From Arthrobacter globiformis (GTDB taxonomy: Bacteria > Actinomycetota > Actinomycetes > Actinomycetales > Micrococcaceae): a stretch of DNA of 64,000 nt. Below, piece after piece: positions 7,785 through 16,081 of the stretch. The stretch covers positions 1 to 64,000 of the forward strand of contig NZ_QLNP01000017.1 in assembly GCF_003261175.1 (NCBI RefSeq), read 5' to 3'. The stretch's first letter is position 1, and each line of letters starts with the position of its first letter. The position numbers were made by a program, and so were the translations under genes. Under the pieces are notes generated by a model. That model was not told the DNA's origin. It was given only the letters and a program-made list of their open reading frames with translations, and did no database searches.

Positions 7785-7838
7785 TACGCAAAATGCCGGC
7801 CGCTACGGGAATTCCCATAGCGACCGGCATTTTGCGTA
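7785..7838. terminator. Long bidirectional terminator-like palindrome
   Basis: A 21-bp stem (TACGCAAAATGCCGGCCGCTA against its complement, one C/A mismatch) surrounds a 12-nt loop. It lies exactly between the converging MBL gene and the DEAD-box gene and can act on both strands. Its perfection and A/T-flanked stem also look like a dispersed palindromic repeat. Confidence 0.75.
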
Positions 7839-7849
7839 TCGACAGCTAG

Positions 7850-9703
7850 TTAGCGGCCGCGGCGCTCGTTCGACGCCGGGGCCGACGCGCGGCGCGGGGC
7901 CTTCCGCGCCGGACGTCCGTCACCGGAGCGGCCGCTGCCGCCCGAAGAGGATCCGCCCGAGTACGAGCCGCCCGAGGTGCCGCCTGTGGTGGAGGACCAG
8001 ACCGGAGCGTTGCCGCCGGCCTTGCTGCCGGCCGCCGCGCGCTGCCCGGTGGCGGGACGTCCGCTCCGCTGGCCGCCGCTGGCCGGGCGGCCGGTGCCGC
8101 CACGGGGGGCATCGCTGCGGGTGAAGCGGGACTCGGAACGACCGTCCGAACCGCGGCCAGCAGATGAACGGCCGCCGGCCGCGGGAACATCGTTGCGGTG
8201 CGTGGATGCCGTGCCACGGCCACGTGCGTTGCGGCGGGCCGCAGCTGCCGCAGTGGCGCGGTCCTCGTTCTGCTCGACTATGCGGTCTGCAGCGTCACGG
8301 GCAGCGGCGCGGCCCTCGTAGGTCGCGGCACGGCGTTCAGCGCGGGGCAGGTCCGTGCGCGGAGCCTCGGCGGAAACCCGCCCGCGGCCGCCGCGACCGC
8401 CCCGGCCGCCGGCCGTGGGTGATGCCTGGCGGCGTGCGCGCTTGCGCTCGGCGTTGGCGCCGGTGGACTTGCCGGCACCCTGCTGCGGAGCTTTCGCTGC
8501 GAGGAGTGCCGCGCGGGTCCGCGGGTCAACCTTGTCGGCTATCGCGCCCACCAGCTCGGCAACGATCGGCGAGCTTGCGGTGACGCGCTCGAAGCTGACC
8601 TCGACGCCGGCTGCCTTCATGAGCTTCTTGACGTCTGTCTGCTGCTCCGGCAGGGTCAGCGTGACCACGGTGCCGTCGGAGCCGGCACGGGCGGTGCGGC
8701 CGGAGCGGTGCAGGTAAGCCTTGTGCTCGGTGGGCGGATCGACGTGGATGACCAGTTCGACGTCGTCGACGTGGACGCCGCGGGCGGCGACGTCGGTGGC
8801 CACCAGGACGCGGACGTCGCCGGAGGAGAACTCGGCAAGGTTGCGGTCGCGGGCGTTCTGCGACAGGTTGCCGTGCAGGTCGACGGCGGGAATCCCGGCG
8901 TCGGTCAGGGTCTTGGCCAACTTACGGGCGTGGTGCTTGGTGCGCATGAACAGCACGCGGCGGCCGGCGCCGGACGCCAGTTCAACGATCAGCTGCTTCT
9001 TGACGGTCTGGTCGTTGACCACCAGCACGTGGTGCTCCATGGTGGTCACCGCTGCCTGCGGATCGTCCACGGAGTGGGTCAGCGGGTTGGACAGGTAGCG
9101 CTGGACGATCTTGTCCACGCCGTTGTCCAGAGTGGCGGAGAACAGCAGGCGCTGGCCCTGGCTCGGGGTCATGTCCATGAGCTTCTTGACCACGGGCAGG
9201 AAGCCGAGGTCGGCCATGTGGTCGGCCTCATCCAGCACCGTCACCTCGACGGCTTCGAGAGTCAGGATGCGCTGGCGGATCAGGTCCTCCAGCCGGCCCG
9301 GGCAGGCGATGACAATGTCGACGCCGGCGCGCAGCGCCTTCTCCTGGCGGGCCTGGGAGATGCCGCCGTAGATCACGGTAGTGTTCAGGCCCATGGCCTT
9401 GGCCAGCGGTTCGATCGTCGCGTTGATCTGGGTGGCCAGTTCACGGGTCGGTGCCAGGACCAGGCCCATCGGGCGGCCGGGCTTGCGGAAGTATGCGGCT
9501 TCGCGCTCGGCGAGGCGGGCCACCAGGGGGATGGCGAAGGCGATGGTCTTACCGGAGCCGGTGCGGCCACGGCCCAGGACGTCGCGGCCGGCCAGGGTGT
9601 CCGGCAGGGTCTTGACCTGGATGGGGAACGGGGATTCGATGCCCTGGGCGGCCAGGATTTCGGTGAGTGCCTTGGGTGTGCCGAGGGCAGCAAAAGTAGT
9701 CAT
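7850..9703 (-). CDS. DEAD-box ATP-dependent RNA helicase
   Basis: The protein is 617 aa. The two RecA-like domains fill residues 1-370: Q-motif (PFPIQVKTLPDTLAG), Walker A GRTGSGKT, PTRELA, GG..Q, CPGRLEDL, DEAD, SAT, then VLVATDVAARGVHV and HRSGRTARAG. Walker A has GR in place of the common AQ. Residues about 400-617 are a disordered Arg/Gly/Ser-rich tail with RG and GGS repeats that would bind RNA. It probably unwinds structured RNA in ribosome assembly or mRNA decay, especially in the cold. An intrinsic-terminator-like hairpin lies about 175 nt upstream on the same strand. Confidence 0.93.
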   Translation of the reverse strand: MTTFAALGTPKALTEILAAQGIESPFPIQVKTLPDTLAGRDVLGRGRTGSGKTIAFAIPLVARLAEREAAYFRKPGRPMGLVLAPTRELATQINATIEPLAKAMGLNTTVIYGGISQARQEKALRAGVDIVIACPGRLEDLIRQRILTLEAVEVTVLDEADHMADLGFLPVVKKLMDMTPSQGQRLLFSATLDNGVDKIVQRYLSNPLTHSVDDPQAAVTTMEHHVLVVNDQTVKKQLIVELASGAGRRVLFMRTKHHARKLAKTLTDAGIPAVDLHGNLSQNARDRNLAEFSSGDVRVLVATDVAARGVHVDDVELVIHVDPPTEHKAYLHRSGRTARAGSDGTVVTLTLPEQQTDVKKLMKAAGVEVSFERVTASSPIVAELVGAIADKVDPRTRAALLAAKAPQQGAGKSTGANAERKRARRQASPTAGGRGGRGGRGRVSAEAPRTDLPRAERRAATYEGRAAARDAADRIVEQNEDRATAAAAARRNARGRGTASTHRNDVPAAGGRSSAGRGSDGRSESRFTRSDAPRGGTGRPASGGQRSGRPATGQRAAAGSKAGGNAPVWSSTTGGTSGGSYSGGSSSGGSGRSGDGRPARKAPRRASAPASNERRGR

Positions 9704-9876
9704 ATGCGTTTATCAGGGTCTTTCAGGCGGTATCCAGCGGATATCGGCCCCCGACGCCGGTTGGCGCAGGGGGTCGCCGAAGAAAAGTCAGGTGGTCAAC
9801 CGGGCTGCTGCCAGAGTTCGAACAGCGGCCGCCGGGACCAATAGCGTTCATCGACGCAGGATGTGCCTCTCACATG

Positions 9877-9914
9877 AAAAAAGCCCGCTCTCCAAATTAC
9901 AGAGCAAAGCGGGC
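9877..9914 (-). terminator. Intrinsic terminator/attenuator in the DEAD-box leader
   Basis: Read on the minus strand, GCCCGC pairs with GCGGGC across an inner TCT/AGA extension, directly followed by six T residues. This is a proper Rho-independent terminator facing toward the helicase gene, not away from it. It therefore looks like a transcription attenuator, or the end of a short leader RNA. Confidence 0.65.
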
Positions 9915-9926
9915 ATCACTGCACAT
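9897..9926 (-). CDS. Possible 9-residue leader peptide
   Basis: ATG TGC AGT GAT GCC CGC and on to TAA encodes MCSDARFAL. Its last codons lie in the 5' arm of the attenuator hairpin, so ribosome position could affect hairpin folding. A TAGACT -10 box lies 11 nt upstream of the ATG, and GGGA is the only weak ribosome-binding sequence. Too short to be sure. Confidence 0.3.
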   Translation of the reverse strand: MCSDARFAL

Positions 9927-9937
9927 CAAGTCCCATC

Positions 9938-9943
9938 AGTCTA
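9938..9943 (-). promoter_or_regulatory. -10 box TAGACT for the DEAD-box leader RNA
   Basis: On the minus strand TAGACT would place the start near 9931, giving a leader of about 230 nt that includes the attenuator. No clear -35 element is visible. Confidence 0.35.
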
Positions 9944-10314
9944 CCATCCGGGCGTTCCGGGCCCTATTTACCCCCTCGCTGCACCGCTTTACCCCTTCGC
10001 AGCACGGCCAGGTTTTGCGTGATGCAGCTCACGGACAACAATGGACGACATTTGGGACTGGCATGCTGGACATATGTCGAAGACTATTGCGGCGTTTCGC
10101 GCTCCGTGCGAATTTCCAAATAGCAGCACCAAATCCCGGCTGGACTGCAGCAATGCGCTTTTCCGGCGGGCCGCTCCACCTGGCGCGCGGACGGCCCGCC
10201 CGCCCGGTACCGAGCAGCGCGGGCGGCGGGCGCACTCTTTGCCGCACGCCGCCGCTCATAGTCTTAACACCATCCCAACTGTTAGTTCCGTCACATCTGC
10301 GGCGGACCGACGCG

Positions 10315-10345
10315 GCCGGCACGGCACCTTCCCGTACGTGCCGGC
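10315..10345 (+). other. Hairpin before the permease ribosome-binding site
   Basis: GCCGGCACG pairs with CGTGCCGGC across a 13-nt loop. It ends 8 nt before the AAGGAAG Shine-Dalgarno region of the permease. It may be a 5'-UTR structure or an operator; I see no known riboswitch core. Confidence 0.4.
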
Positions 10346-10369
10346 ACCTGTGACAAGGAAGAAGACTTG

Positions 10370-11860
10370 ATGTCTGAACGCACCACCAGCATTTCCGATC
10401 AACCGTCCACAGAGCGTGCTGAACCCGGCCAAAGCGTGGAGCCGCACCTCGCCCGCGGACTTGGCAACCGCCACATCCAGCTCCTGGCCATCGGCGGCGC
10501 CATCGGCACCGGCCTGTTCATGGGCTCCGGCAAGACCATCTCCCTCGCCGGCCCGTCCGTCATTTTCGTGTACATGATCATCGGCTTCATGCTGTTCTTC
10601 GTCATGCGGGCCATGGGCGAAATCCTGCTCTCCAACCTGAACTACAAGTCCTTCAGCGACTTCGCCGGCGACATCCTTGGCCCGTGGGCAGGGTTCTTCA
10701 CCGGCTGGTCCTACTGGTTCTTCTGGGTAGTGACGGGCGTGGCCGACATCGTGGCCATTGCAGGCTACGTGGACAAGCTGGCCCCGGGCACTCCCCTCTG
10801 GATCCCGGCACTGATCACACCCGTGGTCCTCATCCTGCTGAACCTTCCCACGGTCAAGGCCTTCGGCGAGGCGGAGTTCTGGTTCGCCATCATCAAGGTG
10901 GTGGCCATCCTCGCTCTGATCGCCACAGGTGTGGTCATGATCGCCACCAACTTCACCTCGCCGAGCGGCGCGGTGGCCAACCTGGCCAACATGTGGAACG
11001 ACGGCGGCATGTTCCCGCACGGCATGTTCGGCTTCATCCTCGGCTTCCAGATCGCCATCTTCGCCTTTGCCGGCATCGAGCTCGTGGGCACGGCGGCCGC
11101 CGAAACCAAGGACCCGGAAAAGAACCTTCCCCGGGCGATCAACTCGATCCCGATCCGTGTCCTGCTCTTCTACGTGGGCGCCCTGGTGGTCATCATGGCC
11201 GTCAACCCGTGGCGCAGCATTGACGCCGCCAGCAGCCCGTTCATCGGCATGTTCACCCTCGCCGGCTTGGGCATCGCCGCCGTCGTGATCAACCTCGTGG
11301 TCCTCACTTCGGCCGCCTCCAGCGCCAACTCCGGCATCTACTCCACCTCGCGCATGGTTTATGGCCTCGCCCAGGACGGCAACGCCCCGAAGGCCTTCGG
11401 CAAGCTCAGCGTCCGCAAGGTTCCGCAGAACGCGCTCCTGTTCTCCTGCATCTTCCTGCTGGCCGGCCTGGTCCTGCTGTACGCGGGCGACTCCGTGATC
11501 GGTGCCTTCACCATCGTCACCTCCGTGGCCTCGGTGCTGACCATGTTCGTCTGGTCGATGATCCTGATCAGCTACATCGCGTTCCGCCGCCGCCGGCCGG
11601 AACTCCATGAGGCCTCCGCCTTCAAGATGCCGGGTTCAGCCTTCATGCCCTACGTGGTCCTGGCCTTCTTCGTGTTCATGCTCGTAGCCCTGGCCCAGGC
11701 CGAGGACACCCGCCTCGCGCTGGTGGTTGCCCCGGTATGGTTCCTGCTGCTGGGCGCTGCCTGGTACTTCAACCGCCAGACGCCGCTGCAGCAGGCCCGG
11801 ATCGAGGAGTGGAAGGCCGAGGGCGCCAGCGTCCCCGTGGTCAGCTCCGGCAAGGCCTGA
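10370..11860 (+). CDS. Amino acid permease (CycA-like, D-serine/D-alanine/glycine type)
   Basis: This 496-aa APC-superfamily permease has 12 transmembrane helices. The first helix carries the diagnostic AIGGAIGTGLFMGSGKTI, and FAFAGIELVGTAAAETKDPEKNLPRAI matches the amino-acid transporter AAT family. The sequence is close to CycA, which imports D-serine, D-alanine and glycine by proton symport. The ATG at 10370 follows AAGGAAG by about 10 nt; a TTG one codon earlier is less likely. A strong terminator follows, so it is probably monocistronic. Confidence 0.9.
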   Translation: MSERTTSISDQPSTERAEPGQSVEPHLARGLGNRHIQLLAIGGAIGTGLFMGSGKTISLAGPSVIFVYMIIGFMLFFVMRAMGEILLSNLNYKSFSDFAGDILGPWAGFFTGWSYWFFWVVTGVADIVAIAGYVDKLAPGTPLWIPALITPVVLILLNLPTVKAFGEAEFWFAIIKVVAILALIATGVVMIATNFTSPSGAVANLANMWNDGGMFPHGMFGFILGFQIAIFAFAGIELVGTAAAETKDPEKNLPRAINSIPIRVLLFYVGALVVIMAVNPWRSIDAASSPFIGMFTLAGLGIAAVVINLVVLTSAASSANSGIYSTSRMVYGLAQDGNAPKAFGKLSVRKVPQNALLFSCIFLLAGLVLLYAGDSVIGAFTIVTSVASVLTMFVWSMILISYIAFRRRRPELHEASAFKMPGSAFMPYVVLAFFVFMLVALAQAEDTRLALVVAPVWFLLLGAAWYFNRQTPLQQARIEEWKAEGASVPVVSSGKA

Positions 11861-11875
11861 TTCCGCACGATAAAC

Positions 11876-11917
11876 GCCGCGCCGCGGGGCACCCAAGTGA
11901 CCCGCGGCGCGGCTTTT
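11876..11917 (+). terminator. Rho-independent terminator after the permease
   Basis: A perfect 13-bp stem (GCCGCGCCGCGGG with its complement) around a 12-nt loop is followed by TTTT. It starts 15 nt after the permease stop. Confidence 0.85.
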
Positions 11918-11946
11918 CCACGCCTGGCCGAGGGACGGTGAGGAAG

Positions 11947-11990
11947 GTGTTAAGCAGAAATTACACAGGCAGCCGGGCGATGTAACACGT
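11947..11990 (+). promoter_or_regulatory. AT-rich half-sites upstream of the nitrite operon
   Basis: GTGTTAAG, TTACAC and TGTAACAC half-sites cluster in an otherwise GC-rich gap, with TTACA and TGTAA arranged as an inverted pair. This is the kind of place where a nitrogen regulator such as GlnR would bind, but the match to the GlnR consensus (GTnAC-n6-GAAAC) is only partial. Confidence 0.35.
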
Positions 11991-12061
11991 GCGGCGAAGG
12001 ATGGACTCATGCCGGGCTGATGCCAGCGGCCGCAGCGTTCCTCCGCCGAAAGGATCTGACC

Positions 12062-12409
12062 GTGATCTTGAAGAACATCTTCCTTCAGGGCATCTTCCCG
12101 TTCGACGGTGCAGGGATCGAAAAGGCCGTGCCCATCCACAGCCAGCTGTCCCATTTCGTCCCGGACGGAGTCATCAACCAGACCCTCTATTTCCGGGGCG
12201 GCAACTCCTCCGGGGAGCTGATCACGGTGGTCCTGATGCGCGACGGCGTGCCCATGCGCTACTTCCCGATTGCGGCCAGGGGCGACGTCCACGTCCCGCT
12301 CCGCGTTGTGGAAGACATCGACGGCGGCTCCCTGATCGAGCTGAGGCTGCTGGCGGACACGGGGGTCAGCGGATCCGTCGTTGTCGACATGGGCATGGTG
12401 GAACACTGA
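12062..12409 (+). CDS. Conserved small protein of the nitrite reductase operon
   Basis: The protein is 115 aa from the GTG at 12062, with AAAGGA 7 nt upstream. Its stop overlaps the nirB start (TGATG), so it is translationally coupled to nirB. No signal peptide or transmembrane helix is visible. The sequence is beta-rich, with alternating hydrophobic residues (VINQTLYFRG, ELITVVLMRDG, VPLRVVEDIDGGSLIELRLLAD). I do not recognise the family. Its tight linkage to nirBD suggests a role in nitrite assimilation or its control, for instance as an accessory or sensory protein; this is inference from position only. Confidence 0.75.
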   Translation: MILKNIFLQGIFPFDGAGIEKAVPIHSQLSHFVPDGVINQTLYFRGGNSSGELITVVLMRDGVPMRYFPIAARGDVHVPLRVVEDIDGGSLIELRLLADTGVSGSVVVDMGMVEH

Positions 12410-14919
12410 TGACCGCCCTCGCCAGCCGCGGGCGGAGCACGCCAGCTGATACGCGGCGCAGGCTCGTGGTGATCGGCAACGGGATGGCCGGTGCGCGCGC
12501 CGTCGAGGAAATCCTGGCCCGCGGCGGCGCGGTCCAGCACAGAATCACCATGTTCGGCGACGAGCCCTATGGCAACTACAACCGGATCATGCTCAGCCAT
12601 GTCCTCTCCGGCGAGGAGGACGCGGGTGGCATTTTCCTGAATTCGCTTGACTGGTACCGGGAGAACGGCATCACGCTGCACGCGGGGGTCCGGGTCGAAA
12701 AAATCGACCGTTTCGCCAAGCTGGTGTTCTCCGACGACGGCCGGGCCACGCCGTACAACGTCCTGATCATTGCCACCGGCAGCCGCTCGTCCATGCCCGC
12801 CGTCGAGGGCCTGTACACGCCGGGCGGCCGGCTGCTGCCCGGCGTGTTCGCTTTCCGGACCATCGATGACACCCAGGGCATGGTGTCGTACGCCCAGCAG
12901 GACCACCAGCGCCGCGCCGTCGTGATCGGTGGCGGACTGCTGGGGCTGGAAGCCGCGCGGGGCCTGCAAAGCCACGGTGTCGGCGTCGACGTCGTCCATT
13001 CCGGCGGGCACCTGATGAACGCGCAAATGGGCCCCGACGGCGGCGCGGTCCTGCGCCGCAGCGTGGAGGCACTCGGCATCAGGGTGCACACGAGCAGCCG
13101 GACAACTGCCATCCTGGGCGGCGACAAGGTGCGCGGCGTCCAGCTGCGGGACCAGCCGGACATCGACTGCGACCTGGTGGTGGTGGCTGCCGGAATTCGC
13201 CCCAATGTGGAGGTGGCGGTGACCAGCGGCCTGCCGGTGGAGCGGGCCATCGTGGTGGACGACCACATGCGCGTCCCCGACGAGGACGAGATCTACGCCG
13301 TCGGAGAGTGCGTCCAGCACCGCGGAGAGGTGTACGGGCTGGTGGCACCGCTGTGGGAGCAGGCCGCCGTGCTGGCCGACCACGTCACCGGGGCAGATCC
13401 TTCCTCTGTCTACCTGGGATCCCGCACCGCCACGAAGCTCAAGGTGGCCGGCGTCGACGTCGCCTCCATGGGGCTGCAGGCCCCGGAACGCGACACCGAC
13501 GAGCACGTGGTGTTTTCCGAGCCCAGCAGGGGCGTGTTCAAGTCCATCGTGATCCGCGACAGCAAGATCGTGGGCGCAACGCTGCTCGGGGACAGCCGCA
13601 AGGTGGCCTACCTGACGCAGGCATTCGACCGCGGGCTGCCGCTGCCGGAGGAACGGGTGTCCCTGCTCTTCGATCTGGGCGGACCCGGCGAGGAAGCCGG
13701 GGTGGCCGAACTCGACGGCGATGCCCAGGTCTGCAACTGCAACGGCGTCAGCAAGCGAGCGATCACGGACACCGTGAGGGGCGGCTGCACCACGCTGTCC
13801 GGCGTCATGGACGTCACCCGCGCCGGCAAGGGCTGCGGATCCTGCAAGCTGCTGGTCCGCCAGGTGGTGGAATGGGCCGCTGATGGCGCCGTGGATGAGG
13901 ACCCTGCGGCCGCCTACTACGTTCCCGGTGTGCCTCTGGAGAAGGCCGCGCTGATGTCGGCGATCAGGGACCAGGGCCTGCGGTCCGTGTCTGCCGTGTT
14001 CGCGGCGCTGGCACCGGCCGGCGCCGAGGACGCAAAGTCCAAGATGGGGCTGGCGTCCCTGCTGAAAATGATGTGGGCCGGTGAGTACATCGACGAGCGC
14101 GACGCGCGGTTCGTCAACGACCGCGTCCACGCCAACATCCAGCGCGACGGCACCTTCTCGGTGGTGCCGCAGATGAAGGGCGGGGTGACCTCCCCGGAGC
14201 AGCTCCGCCGGATCGCCGACGTCGCGGACAAATACAACATCCCGATGGTCAAGCTGACGGGCGGGCAGCGGATCGACCTGCTCGGTGTCCCCAAGGAGGA
14301 CCTGCCAAAGGTGTGGGCAGACCTGGGCATGCCTTCGGGCTACGCGTACGGCAAGAGCTTCCGCACCGTCAAGACCTGTGTGGGCCAGGAGTTCTGCCGC
14401 TTCGGCACGGGGGATTCCACGAAGCTGGGCATCGAGATCGAGTCGCGGTTCCAGGGCATCGAGTCTCCCGCGAAACTGAAACTCGCGGTGTCCGGCTGCC
14501 CCCGGAACTGCGCGGAATCCCTGGTCAAGGACGTTGGGGTTGTGGCGGTCGACGGCGGACGCTGGGAGATCTACATCGGGGGCGCGGCGGGTGCCCACAT
14601 CCGGAAGGGGGACCTGCTGGCCACCGTGGACGATCCCGGGACCGTGACGCTGCTGGCCGGTCGGTTCATGCAGTACTACCGGGAACACGCCAACTGGCTT
14701 GAACGCACATATTCCTTCGTGCCGCGCGTCGGGATTGAGCACCTCCGCGCCGTGATCGTGGACGACGCCGAGGGGATCGCCGCCGGGCTGGACGAGGCGA
14801 TGCAGCGGTCCGTCGACAGCTATACCGACCCCTGGGCCGAGCGCAACGACCCCTTCACCCCTGGCCAGTTCCGCACGTCGCTCCCGCTCGAGGTGCTCCC
14901 CCGGGTGCCGGTCCGATGA
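12409..14919 (+). CDS. nirB: Assimilatory nitrite reductase [NAD(P)H] large subunit
   Basis: This 836-aa cytoplasmic enzyme reduces nitrite to ammonium with six electrons from NAD(P)H. Domains in order: FAD-binding Rossmann fold (LVVIGNGMAGARAVEEIL, about 17-34), NAD-binding fold (AVVIGGGLLGLEAARGL, about 169-185), a BFD-like [2Fe-2S] domain (CNCNGVSKRAITD from about 442, with CGSC near 483), the ferredoxin-like half domain, and the sirohaem/[4Fe-4S] domain with TCVGQEFC (from about 654) and GCPRNC (about 696-701). All cofactor cysteines are present and length is normal. The start overlaps the preceding small gene, and nirD follows with a 4-bp overlap. Confidence 0.96.
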   Translation: MTALASRGRSTPADTRRRLVVIGNGMAGARAVEEILARGGAVQHRITMFGDEPYGNYNRIMLSHVLSGEEDAGGIFLNSLDWYRENGITLHAGVRVEKIDRFAKLVFSDDGRATPYNVLIIATGSRSSMPAVEGLYTPGGRLLPGVFAFRTIDDTQGMVSYAQQDHQRRAVVIGGGLLGLEAARGLQSHGVGVDVVHSGGHLMNAQMGPDGGAVLRRSVEALGIRVHTSSRTTAILGGDKVRGVQLRDQPDIDCDLVVVAAGIRPNVEVAVTSGLPVERAIVVDDHMRVPDEDEIYAVGECVQHRGEVYGLVAPLWEQAAVLADHVTGADPSSVYLGSRTATKLKVAGVDVASMGLQAPERDTDEHVVFSEPSRGVFKSIVIRDSKIVGATLLGDSRKVAYLTQAFDRGLPLPEERVSLLFDLGGPGEEAGVAELDGDAQVCNCNGVSKRAITDTVRGGCTTLSGVMDVTRAGKGCGSCKLLVRQVVEWAADGAVDEDPAAAYYVPGVPLEKAALMSAIRDQGLRSVSAVFAALAPAGAEDAKSKMGLASLLKMMWAGEYIDERDARFVNDRVHANIQRDGTFSVVPQMKGGVTSPEQLRRIADVADKYNIPMVKLTGGQRIDLLGVPKEDLPKVWADLGMPSGYAYGKSFRTVKTCVGQEFCRFGTGDSTKLGIEIESRFQGIESPAKLKLAVSGCPRNCAESLVKDVGVVAVDGGRWEIYIGGAAGAHIRKGDLLATVDDPGTVTLLAGRFMQYYREHANWLERTYSFVPRVGIEHLRAVIVDDAEGIAAGLDEAMQRSVDSYTDPWAERNDPFTPGQFRTSLPLEVLPRVPVR

Positions 14920-15245
14920 GCGCCGGACTGTCCGGCGGTGGGCTGCACGTCCTCGGCCCCGTGGACCAGATCCCGGTAGGCGAGGGGCGCGCGTACGGGG
15001 TGGCCGGCGAACAGATCGCCGTGTTCCGCCTCCGGGACGGTTCCCTGCGCGCGGTGTCCGCTGTGTGCCCGCACAAAGGCGGACCCATCGCCGACGGCAC
15101 CATCGACCGGGACGTGGTGATGTGCCCGCTGCACCAGCACGCGTTTGACCTGGAGACGGGCTGCTCCACCACCGGTGCCGGCCCCCTGCGGAGCTACCCG
15201 GTGTTCGCCGACGGCTCGCAAAACGTGGTGGTCCGGCTCCCCTGA
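14916..15245 (+). CDS. nirD: Nitrite reductase small subunit (Rieske-type)
   Basis: The protein is 109 aa and overlaps the nirB stop by 4 bp. It has a Rieske fold with CPHKGG (residues about 48-53) and CPLHQHAF (about 69-76). Unlike many enterobacterial NirD proteins, which have lost the cluster ligands, this one keeps the full C-x-H ... C-x2-H set, so it should bind a [2Fe-2S] cluster. It forms the NirBD complex with the large subunit. Confidence 0.94.
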   Translation: MSAGLSGGGLHVLGPVDQIPVGEGRAYGVAGEQIAVFRLRDGSLRAVSAVCPHKGGPIADGTIDRDVVMCPLHQHAFDLETGCSTTGAGPLRSYPVFADGSQNVVVRLP

Positions 15246-15287
15246 CTTGCCCTAGTTGGGCCCCCGATTCTGTGGCAGGGTGATCCC

Positions 15288-15992
15288 ATGGACCACGAAG
15301 GGCACGACGGCGCCGCGCGCCATTGGGACGAAATGTACCGCAGCAGGCCGCGCGTCTGGAGCGGCCGGCCCAACCCGCAGCTGGTGGCCGAAGCATCCGG
15401 GCTGGAGCCCGGCACTGCCCTTGACCTGGGTTGCGGAGAGGGCGCCGACGCCCTGTGGCTCGCCGAGCAGGGCTGGACGGTGACAGCGGTGGACGTCTCC
15501 GCCGTCGCACTTGAACGGGCCGAGCAGCACGCCGCGGATTCGGCGGCCGGGAGCCGCATCACGTGGCTGCAGCGCGACCTTGACGCGTGGGCGCCGGAGG
15601 AGCAGTTCGACCTCGTGTCGGCCCAGTTCCTGCACTCCACCGAGGCCCCATGGCAGCGGCCGCACCGTGTGGCAGCGGATGCGGTGCGACCGGGCGGGAC
15701 ACTGCTGATCGTCGGCCACCATCCCGACGGCCTGCCGCCCTGGCGGAGCACTTCGGATGAGGACAGCCACGCCGAGGGACACAGCCACTCGCACGGGGGC
15801 GGCGGCCACGCGGGTTCAGCGATGTTCTTCACTGCGGAGCAGGCCGCGGCCGAACTCGGCATCGCCCCGCCTGGGTGGCACGTGGACGTCGCGACCAGCC
15901 GGGAACGGGCGGCCACGGGCCCGGACGGGCAGTCGGCCACGCTCGCCGACGCCGTCCTGCGCGCCACCCGCCTGCAGACCCTGGACGGCTAG
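15288..15992 (+). CDS. Class I SAM-dependent methyltransferase with His-rich loop
   Basis: The protein is 234 aa. The SAM-binding motif I reads LDLGCGEGADALWLAEQGW (residues 45-63), followed by the acidic VTAVDVS of motif II. Residues 161-174 form a histidine-rich loop (HAEGHSHSHGGGGH) and the N-terminus also starts MDHEGH, which suggests metal binding. The family is related to small-molecule methyltransferases of the thiopurine/tellurite type; the substrate is unknown. A CAGGGT -10-like box ends 6 nt before the ATG. Confidence 0.85.
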   Translation: MDHEGHDGAARHWDEMYRSRPRVWSGRPNPQLVAEASGLEPGTALDLGCGEGADALWLAEQGWTVTAVDVSAVALERAEQHAADSAAGSRITWLQRDLDAWAPEEQFDLVSAQFLHSTEAPWQRPHRVAADAVRPGGTLLIVGHHPDGLPPWRSTSDEDSHAEGHSHSHGGGGHAGSAMFFTAEQAAAELGIAPPGWHVDVATSRERAATGPDGQSATLADAVLRATRLQTLDG

Positions 15993-16081
15993 CACCCCAT
16001 CGTCGTGCTCCAGGGCGACGCCGTGTCCCACCTCTACTACAGGGTCCTCCCCCGCATCTGACCTATTCCATTGGATGCAAG

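Larger units (their letters stand above)
9704..10369. other. 666-bp gap with helicase leader and permease 5' region
   Basis: No protein gene of normal size fits here. The left part is the presumed 5' leader of the DEAD-box gene on the minus strand: a TAGACT box (9938-9943), a 9-codon ORF and a terminator hairpin. The right part is upstream of the CycA-like permease on the plus strand and holds a 9-bp inverted repeat (10315-10323 and 10337-10345) just before its ribosome-binding site. Between about 10,025 and 10,080 GGAC occurs four times, 10-13 bp apart, which may be chance. Confidence 0.5.

Noticed and set aside
9916-10030. A 6C-type actinobacterial RNA in the C-rich stretch before the permease
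   Set aside because: C-runs are only 4-5 long and the stems required for the 6C motif cannot be formed.
10025-10080. Four GGAC boxes spaced 10-13 bp before the permease gene
   Set aside because: Spacing is irregular and the sequence between them varies; GGAC is common in this composition, so a helical-phase operator cannot be claimed.
11947-11990. A definite GlnR box upstream of nirBD
   Set aside because: Half-sites are suggestive but do not match the GTnAC-n6-GAAAC spacing well, so it is listed only as a low-confidence regulatory region.
12259-15510. A very long minus-strand open frame (about 1080 codons) antisense to nirB/nirD
   Set aside because: It is a high-GC artefact in the mirror frame of real genes, rich in Arg, His and Gly with no recognisable domain; the plus-strand NirB motifs are unambiguous.
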